Shown here piece by piece: positions 18,020 to 23,681 of a stretch of 23,681 nt of DNA. The stretch is from the NCBI GenBank assembly GCA_943704525.1, contig CALSCQ010001889.1:1-23681 (forward strand), read 5' to 3'. The notes under the pieces were generated by a model that was not told where the DNA came from, made no database searches, and saw only the letters and a list, made by a program, of their open reading frames with translations. Both the position numbers and the translations under genes were made by a program. Position 1 is the first letter of the stretch. Every line of letters begins with the position of its first letter. Source of the stretch: Pigoraptor vietnamica. Lineage: Eukaryota > Opisthokonta > Filasterea.

Positions 18020-18093
18020 GTATCGCCATAGACCCTTAATAGGCATGTCGTAATGTCATATCGCCATATTCTAAATTACTTGTCGTAATGTCA
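18020..18093. repeat. interleaved short direct repeats near the RCHY1 3' end
   Basis: TATCGCCATA occurs at about 18021 and 18059, and TGTCGTAATGTCA at 18046-18058 and 18081-18093. The repeats interleave at spacings of about 35-38 bases, suggesting a partial tandem duplication. Confidence 0.65.
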
Positions 18094-18111
18094 GAGTCTC
18101 GAATCCCGCGC

Positions 18112-20551
18112 TTATTGGGCCGCGCCCCCTTCGCCCGCGGGTGCGCCGCCCTCCCCTTGCGCAGGCTGCAGTGGGGTCATCCCCGGCACGAACCCGATGA
18201 GCGACGTGCGCGTTGTGTTGTAACTGCCGCACGCGGTGCACTTGAGGCCGAGCACGTGGAAGGGGATCACCGACTCGCTCAGGCCTGCGACGCAAGAGTG
18301 GGTGCAGTCGAGGCGGCAATTAGGGGAACGCTCACGCCAACAGAGTGATGATAACGGATCGTGGATTATCAACCGATTGACCCACTACACACTGACAAAA
18401 GAAGGACCCACGCACACACACAGCGGGGGGAGATTCTATTACACGCATATGCACAAACACCAACACGCCATGCACGCGCAACACTCCTATCTCTGTCGCA
18501 AATATCATCCATGTTGCAGCACATTGACACACGCCACATGCGCACTCACAGTCATTGCACTTGATGCCGGCCTTCACGCTCGCGTACTCGGGCGGCATGG
18601 GCGTTTGTGCCACCGCCTCGTCAAATTCCCTCCAGTGCTCCGACATGTCGCACATCGACTTGCGACACACGGGACACGAGTACCTGAGAGTTTTAAAACA
18701 TACGCGCGGTCACATGAGCCGGTCGCAAAGAATAGATCGGCGCGACGCTCGAACAGTGCATACGAGATCAAAATACACGAGACACAGACAGACACGCACA
18801 ATCGCGTACAGCGGGGTGTGCGCGCAGAAGCGGCATGCACAGTGACCTTTCGAACGCCCCACACATTGCGCAGGCGGGCACATGGCACTCACTTTCCGGC
18901 AACCACATAGCTCTGACGGCACGCCAAGTGGAGCGGATGGCCGCAGGGTAGAATGATGGAGGGCTCGCGGGACGTGAACAGAAACTGTGGGATGTTACAC
19001 GCATCAGCCACTGTCCAATCCACAGCAGGCGCACCTTCGCACTCACATATACACTCTTGTCAACACACTCGCACGCAACCATCGCAGACACAGTCGCACG
19101 ACAACACCACGAGCACACAGAACATTTCGCCATCGCAGACCCAGCCGCACTTGCACACGCGCGCGCACCTCGAGGCAAATGGCGCAGTTTGCGTGCATCG
19201 CCTTCTCGACGCACTTGTGGTTGTCCTTCAGCTGAATGTGATAGCACATGTCGCACCGCTCGCAATGGAAGAAGTTGTCACGCCCGCCCACGCGGCACAG
19301 CCCGCACGCATCGCAGTGGAACTGCTTCTTCGAAATGTCGTCGTCGAAAAAGCGGCACGTGGCGCAAAAGTACCGCGCGAAATGAATGCCGCAAGCTTCG
19401 CAAGCCTCGTGCACCTGCAGAGGGGATTGGTGGGCGCCGCGATGGGAGGAAAAGTCAGCGCGGCGCTCAAGCGTGTACAAGCAGTCGAGAGGGATGCGGC
19501 GCGCTACGGCGCAGAGCGTGACGGCGATAAATGAGATGGGCCAAAGCGATATGTGCGCAAGCAGTCGAGAGGGATGCGGCGCGCTATGGCGCAGAGCGTG
19601 ACGGCGATGATGAGATGGGCCAAAGTGATATGCACGACCTTACAGGCATGAGAGACAGGGAGAGTGTCACGTGCCTTCTGTTCGTGGCCGCACTTGGCGC
19701 ACTTAATTTGCTCCACTTTGTACCTTCGAGGGGAACAGCGGCCTCAGCACAAGCAAGCAACCACGGGCGGTGGCGTGAACACGACCCAACGCAAGAACAC
19801 GCGTGCGCATTTCGTTACGAGACCGAGCCACACGGACGTAGCACAAGGCATACACGCACAGACACACGAAAACGCAGAGTACAGTGGCGTGAAAAAGTAG
19901 GCATACACGCGCAGACACAAACGCAGAGTATGGGGGACTTGGCACAAGACAACACACGCAGGCAGTCGCATGAAGACAGTGGCGTGAACACAAACGCAAC
20001 GCAAGGCCACGCGTGCGCATGACATTTAAAGACGAAGTCGTCACGGCAAACCGGGCACAAGGCAAACAGCCGCAGGCGGTGGTGGGAACACGAACACACA
20101 AGAGCCACGCATTGCATAAAACGTCAAAAACATCAGAGCGAAACCATGAGTTAGGCTCTTGGGGACATAGGCGTGCTCGCATGCATGCACACACAACACG
20201 CACGCGTAATCCGACAAACACGCATAAACATACATGCACGCACAATCAAAGACAAACGATTTCAACACGCACGCGCACAATCGAACATACCGCGCATTCA
20301 CGCACACAAACACGTGGATCCCAGGACAATACACGCGCACACGCGGCGCACCTGTCCAATTCGTGGTCCTTCTTTTCGTTATGGCAGTGTCGGCAGGCAA
20401 AGTACTCGCCGCAGCACACGGCCTTGAGGAGACACGCGCGTCGATAGTGTGCACACCCGTAATTGCTTGCTTCCGTCGGCGGCAACGGCTGCTCTTCAAC
20501 CGACCCATCGACGTCAGAGTTGCGTTGCGTCAAGTTGCCCGTGGACGCCAT
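18112..20551 (-). CDS. RCHY1: RING finger and CHY zinc finger ubiquitin ligase (RCHY1/PIRH2)
   Basis: Exons on the minus strand: 20551-20352, 19723-19675, 19414-19169, 18984-18893, 18683-18550, 18284-18112. They total 894 nt and give 297 residues, near the 261 of human RCHY1. A CHY zinc finger begins at [15 protein letters not shown] and [15 protein letters not shown] (about 32-67). [10 protein letters not shown] and [16 protein letters not shown] continue it, and a CTCHY-type segment follows with [23 protein letters not shown] and NHKC. The RING is C160-x2-C163, C179-x-H181-x2-H184-x2-C187, C199-x2-C202. A zinc ribbon follows ([21 protein letters not shown]). RCHY1 is an E3 ubiquitin ligase that transfers ubiquitin from an E2 to substrates. 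Intron 2 needs a GC donor (AAG|GCACGT), which restores the family's exact C-x2-C-x9-C spacing. The C-terminal tail is Gly/Ala-rich. Confidence 0.95.
19415..19674 (-). other. GC-AG intron 2 of RCHY1, with internal tandem duplication
   Basis: The donor is AAG|GCACGT and the acceptor CTGCAG|GTG, joining in phase 0. Using the GT three bases further on (GCAC|GTGACA) would leave the frame broken. The intron also contains the two-copy repeat described at 19477. Confidence 0.55.
19477..19636. repeat. two tandem copies of an 81-base unit inside an RCHY1 intron
   Basis: Copy one begins at 19477 and copy two at 19558, both with CAAGCAGTCGAGAGGGATGC. They differ by few substitutions and one small length change near GGCGAT(A/G). 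The high identity suggests a recent duplication. Confidence 0.9.
19760..20340. repeat. degenerate repeats in RCHY1 intron 1
   Basis: The 628-base first intron is rich in ACACGCAC units. It contains diverged copies of a GGCGTGAACACNAACGCAACGCAAG-like block near 19766 and 19980, with a partial copy near 19885. It is the longest intron of this gene, and I see no exon in it. Confidence 0.5.
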
Positions 20552-21005
20552 CGTACAAACAGCGTCCCGCAAATACGAGCCGACGACAGAAGAGGTCGAG
20601 AGTCGCCAGAATAGAGCAGGGCGAACTGGAGGACGGCGGTTATTAACTTAACACTTGCTCGTTCGATAACAAGCAACTCTGCTGCTTTGCAATGGCAGAC
20701 GCAGGCGCTCGTGCGGCTGAGATTGATTGCGACAACACAACGCAGAGGGAGAAGGAGGAGGGAGAAGGAGGGCGGAAGGGGGCGCAGAATGCCCTGCACG
20801 GTAATAAGCTGCTTCGAGGAAAGGGTGGGCTCTCTAACTCAGCCGATCAGTGTTTGGAGCACGTGCCGTTACTTGGCGTTACTCCGTTAGCTCCGGCCAG
20901 CGGACTCACTGTGTGTGCGCGGCTTGAGACGTAGTATACAATGCCTATTAGCGCGCGAACGTGCGGCGAGGCCTGGCGTTTCCCCCCGTCGGCGTCGCTG
21001 CAACC
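20552..21005. other. divergent intergenic region between RCHY1 and the PaiB-type gene
   Basis: About 450 bases that should hold the promoters of two oppositely directed genes. It contains a purine-rich tract at about 20746-20783 (GGGAGAAGGAGG units). An 80-codon plus-strand frame from ATG 20692 to 20934 has no recognisable motif, so I do not call it a gene. Confidence 0.5.
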
Positions 21006-21668
21006 ATGGACTCGCACGAGAAGAAGCCGGCGGGGATGTACATTCCCTCGTTCAACGCGGTGACGGACACGGCGCAGATGCACTCGCTCATGCGCGCGTT
21101 CCCTCTCGCCACGTGGGCGACGACGTCCGACGACGGCGACGTTGTCGTCAACCACGTGCCCTTCACGCTCGATCCCGACCGCGGCCCTTACGGCACGCTT
21201 GTCGGTCACGTGGCGCGCGCCAACCCCGTGTGGAGGCGGACTGCCCGGAGCGTGTTTGTGTTCCAGGGGGCGGACGCGTACATTTCGCCGTCGTTCTACG
21301 CGTCGAAAGCGGCGCATGGAAAGGTCGTGCCGACGTGGAACTACGCCGTGGTGCACGCCCACGGGACGCCGCAGTTCACGCACGACAGAGAGTGGCTGCG
21401 CGCACTCGTCACGCGGTTGACGGACGAACACGAGGGGGGTCGAGAGCACCCGTGGAAGGTGTCTGACGCGCCGGCGTCGTACGTCGATTCGCTGCTGGGT
21501 GCGATCGTGGGCGTGGAGGTCCCTATCGACCGGCTCGTTGGGAAGTGGAAAGTGAGCCAGAACAAGTCGCCCGACGACAAGCGCGGGGTGGTCGAGGGGC
21601 TGCGGGAGAGTAACAGTGCGATGGCGCAGATGGTCGCAGAGGGCGCTTCCATCGACGACTACGACTGA
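21006..21668 (+). CDS. PaiB-type FMN-binding (split-barrel) protein
   Basis: Intronless, 220 residues, the normal length of the PaiB family (about 200-215). These are FMN-binding split-barrel proteins related to pyridoxamine-phosphate oxidases. In Bacillus, PaiB is described as a negative regulator, but the biochemical role in eukaryotes is unclear. Characteristic segments are MYIPSFN (about 11-17), FPLATWATTSDDG, NHVPF, GTLVGHVARANPVWR, FVFQGADAYISPSFY, HGKVVPTWNYAVVHAHG, PWKVSDAPASYVDSLLGAIVGVE and GKWKVSQN. ATG 21006 sits in ACCATGG, a good eukaryotic start context. Upstream codons in this frame lack another ATG. Similar proteins are mainly bacterial and fungal, so horizontal origin is possible; base composition does not differ visibly from its neighbours. 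Confidence 0.93.
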   Translation: MDSHEKKPAGMYIPSFNAVTDTAQMHSLMRAFPLATWATTSDDGDVVVNHVPFTLDPDRGPYGTLVGHVARANPVWRRTARSVFVFQGADAYISPSFYASKAAHGKVVPTWNYAVVHAHGTPQFTHDREWLRALVTRLTDEHEGGREHPWKVSDAPASYVDSLLGAIVGVEVPIDRLVGKWKVSQNKSPDDKRGVVEGLRESNSAMAQMVAEGASIDDYD

Positions 21669-21977
21669 CGAATGAAGAGAGTGTGCGTAATGAGGGGAGT
21701 TGACGGAAGGGCTCTGCTGCCGTGCGTGTGCCGTGCGAAGACAGCGATGGAGGGCTCGAGGGGGAGTGGGGAAGGTAGTTCTAGATAGTAACGAGAAGCG
21801 ACACCGGGCGCCTTTAGTTGATGCGCGCGAGTGTTTCGAGTGCAAGTATCCACGGCCGGAATCATACAAACACCCACACGTGCACATGCACATCCATGCA
21901 GCACACACACACACGCACACACACACGCGCGCGCGCGAACGACTTGCGAGCACCGATCGAGCACTGCGGACGCGTCT
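21669..21977. other. short intergenic region between convergent genes
   Basis: About 310 bases containing the 3' flanks of the PaiB-type gene and the LRR gene. A CA/CG microsatellite lies at about 21866-21938. Nothing else is visible. Confidence 0.6.
21866..21938. repeat. (CA)n(CG)n microsatellite
   Basis: Imperfect CA repeats followed by a GCGCGCGCG run, just downstream of the intact LRR gene. Confidence 0.9.
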
Positions 21978-23681
21978 TTAGTCTGTGAACAGCTTCTTCA
22001 CGCCGCCCAACGCCGTCTTATCGCGCACCAGCGGACACTCCCGAATGTCCAGCGTGCACACGCCGCCGAGTGCGGAGACGTCCTCGAGCCTCTGGCACCC
22101 TCGCAGGTCCAGCGCGTCCACGTGACCGAGCACAGACACGTCGACGACGCCATTGCAATACGAGAGGTCGAGATAATGCACGCGGCCAAGCGCAGACACG
22201 TCCGACACATGCGTCTGCGAGAGTCTGAGATATCGAACGGTCCCCAAGCTGCTCACGTCGCACACGGACGAGAGGGAGAGGTCCAAGTCGTATACGGCGC
22301 CCAGCGACGACACATCTTCCAGAATGAAGCACTCGGCGAGCGTGAGCAGGTGCACGCCGGACAGTGGCGAGACATTCGTTACGTCCGTCGCAGATAGGTC
22401 GAGGCGGTACACGGACGCTAGCGGGGAGAGGTCGCTTGGGAAGACGGCGTTCTTCAGGGCGAGTGTGTGGACGCCTCCGAGCAATTCGAACCCCTTTCCA
22501 ACGGTGCAGAAGTTGAGGCACAGCGTGTGCACGTGACGCAGCGCGGAGACGTCGTCGAGTTGCCCGCAGTGCGCGAGCGTCAGGTTGTGCACGCCGTCGA
22601 GCGACGACACGTCCGAGAGCGCGTCGCACCCGAGCAAGTTCAGCGTGTGTACACTCCCCAGGCCCTCCACCGACGCCAGCCCCGTGTGGGCAAGGTCGAG
22701 CGTGTGGACCGAACCAAGGTGCGAGAAGCCACGCACGCCGTTCACGTGAGCGAGCGAGAGCTTGTGGTGCTTCCCGAGCCTGTCCACTCCCTTCAGCGCG
22801 CAGCACTCTGCGCCCACATTCTTCTTGAGAAGGAGAGTGTGGACGCCGCCGAGCGAAGAGACGTCGCGCACAGCCCCTTCTTCGCCAAGGAAATCGGAAA
22901 GGTCAAGTGTGTGCACGTGCGCGAGGGGTGCAACGTCCAGCAGAGCACTGCAGTCGCGGAGTGTGAGCGTGTGAATGGCGCGCGCGTGCGTGACGTCGCG
23001 CAGCTGTTGGGCCTTCGACAGGTCCAGCTTGTAGAGCCGCGAGAACTCGCGGGGAACGGCGGTGAACGGCGCATTCCATAGCGTGACGGAGACGATCCCA
23101 CGCAGCGCGGAGATGCTGGAGAGCGACACTTGCGGGCAGTTGACAAGCCACACGCGCTCTGCGTGCGCGAGGGCGCTCACGTCGCGGAGATTGTTGCACA
23201 CGCGGAGAACGACGCTGCGCGCACGCACGAACGCGGACACGTCCGATATGCCGCGCACGTCGACCGAGAGGCATTCTGCATACATGCTAAGGTCCCCTTC
23301 GATGTTGCTGGCTTCGAGCACGCGCACACGAAGAGGGCTACTGGAGGGGGGAAGCGGAGTACTGGCGAGAAGTGTGTGGACGCCGCTCAAGGGACTGACG
23401 TCGCCGCGCACAATCGCGCATCGCAAATCTGCCGTGTGAACGCCCACAAACGGCGAGAGGTCGTCGATCGTGCGCGCTTCGTCGGGGGCGTCGGCGAGCG
23501 TGTCGTCGACAGCCTCCAGCACGAGGCGGTGAACGGGAATGAACCGCTGTACCTCATCGCGAAAGTGTGCGTCACTCAGGTACTTGCGGTTGTACAGCGG
23601 CCACAGGCGATAGAGACGCTCGTGGCGAAGGGCGCGAAAGAGACGTCCGCACGTCTTGGCAAGCGAAGCGACGTCCGTTGG
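21978..23681 (-). CDS. F-box/leucine-rich-repeat protein, 5' partial
   Basis: An open frame of 568 codons runs from the right edge of the window to the TAG at 21978-21980 with no break. The visible N-terminal part (DVASLAKTCGRLFRALRHER, then YRLWPLYNRKYLSD) matches the end of the F-box-like segment in the decayed copy at 8305-10099. The F-box core itself therefore lies just outside the window. About 23 repeats of 22-24 residues follow, with consensus DVSxLGxVHTLxLxxCxxL; the last ends GGVKKLFTD. Solenoids of this type bind proteins, and F-box/LRR proteins typically select substrates for SCF ubiquitin ligases. That role here is inferred from the fold alone. The repeats vary little at VHTLDL and DVSxLG but much between them, as in rapidly diversifying LRR families. 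Confidence 0.88.
   Translation of the reverse strand, partial: PTDVASLAKTCGRLFRALRHERLYRLWPLYNRKYLSDAHFRDEVQRFIPVHRLVLEAVDDTLADAPDEARTIDDLSPFVGVHTADLRCAIVRGDVSPLSGVHTLLASTPLPPSSSPLRVRVLEASNIEGDLSMYAECLSVDVRGISDVSAFVRARSVVLRVCNNLRDVSALAHAERVWLVNCPQVSLSSISALRGIVSVTLWNAPFTAVPREFSRLYKLDLSKAQQLRDVTHARAIHTLTLRDCSALLDVAPLAHVHTLDLSDFLGEEGAVRDVSSLGGVHTLLLKKNVGAECCALKGVDRLGKHHKLSLAHVNGVRGFSHLGSVHTLDLAHTGLASVEGLGSVHTLNLLGCDALSDVSSLDGVHNLTLAHCGQLDDVSALRHVHTLCLNFCTVGKGFELLGGVHTLALKNAVFPSDLSPLASVYRLDLSATDVTNVSPLSGVHLLTLAECFILEDVSSLGAVYDLDLSLSSVCDVSSLGTVRYLRLSQTHVSDVSALGRVHYLDLSYCNGVVDVSVLGHVDALDLRGCQRLEDVSALGGVCTLDIRECPLVRDKTALGGVKKLFTD

Larger units (their letters stand above)
17750..18111. other. intergenic region between convergent SurE and RCHY1 genes
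   Basis: About 360 bases of mostly AT-richer sequence holding the two 3' flanks. It carries two sets of short repeats (17772-17875 and 18020-18093). No gene or RNA is visible. Confidence 0.6.

Noticed and set aside
20692-20934. An 80-codon plus-strand frame between RCHY1 and the PaiB-type gene
   Set aside because: It has an ATG but no recognisable motif, and it is short and composition-driven. It would occupy the promoter region of the next gene.
22000-23500. Regularly spaced GTGTGCACG-like motifs that could suggest a CRISPR-like or satellite array
   Set aside because: The spacing of about 66-70 bases equals one leucine-rich repeat, and the frame is continuously open. This is coding repetition.

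Overview
The window looks like nuclear DNA of a GC-rich, flagellated single-celled eukaryote that I cannot name further. Genes have spliceosomal introns of about 160-630 bases, mostly GT-AG with two apparent GC-AG introns. The introns hold many CA/TG microsatellites. Two gene products are typically eukaryotic: DNAAF4, an assembly factor for axonemal dynein and hence a sign of motile cilia, and RCHY1, a CHY/RING ubiquitin ligase. The window begins with 27 C residues, probably a contig end.

Layout. 122-4354 (+): an 11-exon gene, incomplete at its 5' end, joining an AlkB-type Fe(II)/2-oxoglutarate dioxygenase to an SRA (YDG) modified-base-reading domain. This is the most interesting object here. 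4757-7846 (-): an intronless P2C-like cation P-type ATPase. 8305-10099 (-): a decayed F-box/leucine-rich-repeat gene. 10595-12469 (-): DNAAF4 in three exons. 12997-14184 (-): a long coiled-coil protein with an 8-residue repeat and a small Cys/His C-terminal motif. 14185-16094: about 1.9 kb without a recognisable gene, including a GCCGGC-rich island and an imperfect inverted repeat. 16095-17749 (+): a SurE-type nucleotidase in three exons. 18112-20551 (-): RCHY1 in six exons. 21006-21668 (+): an intronless PaiB-type flavin-binding protein, possibly of bacterial origin. 21978 to the right edge (-): an intact F-box/LRR gene of the same family as the decayed copy, running off the window.

The exon models were built by hand from splice signals and family spacing. 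Each complete model sums to a multiple of three. The genes do not form one pathway. Themes are a possible DNA-base modification enzyme, cilium assembly, ubiquitin ligation (RCHY1 and probably the F-box proteins), ion transport and nucleotide or flavin metabolism. Gene orientation alternates, giving two divergent intergenic stretches (14185-16094 and 20552-21005) and three convergent ones (4355-4756, 17750-18111 and 21669-21977).
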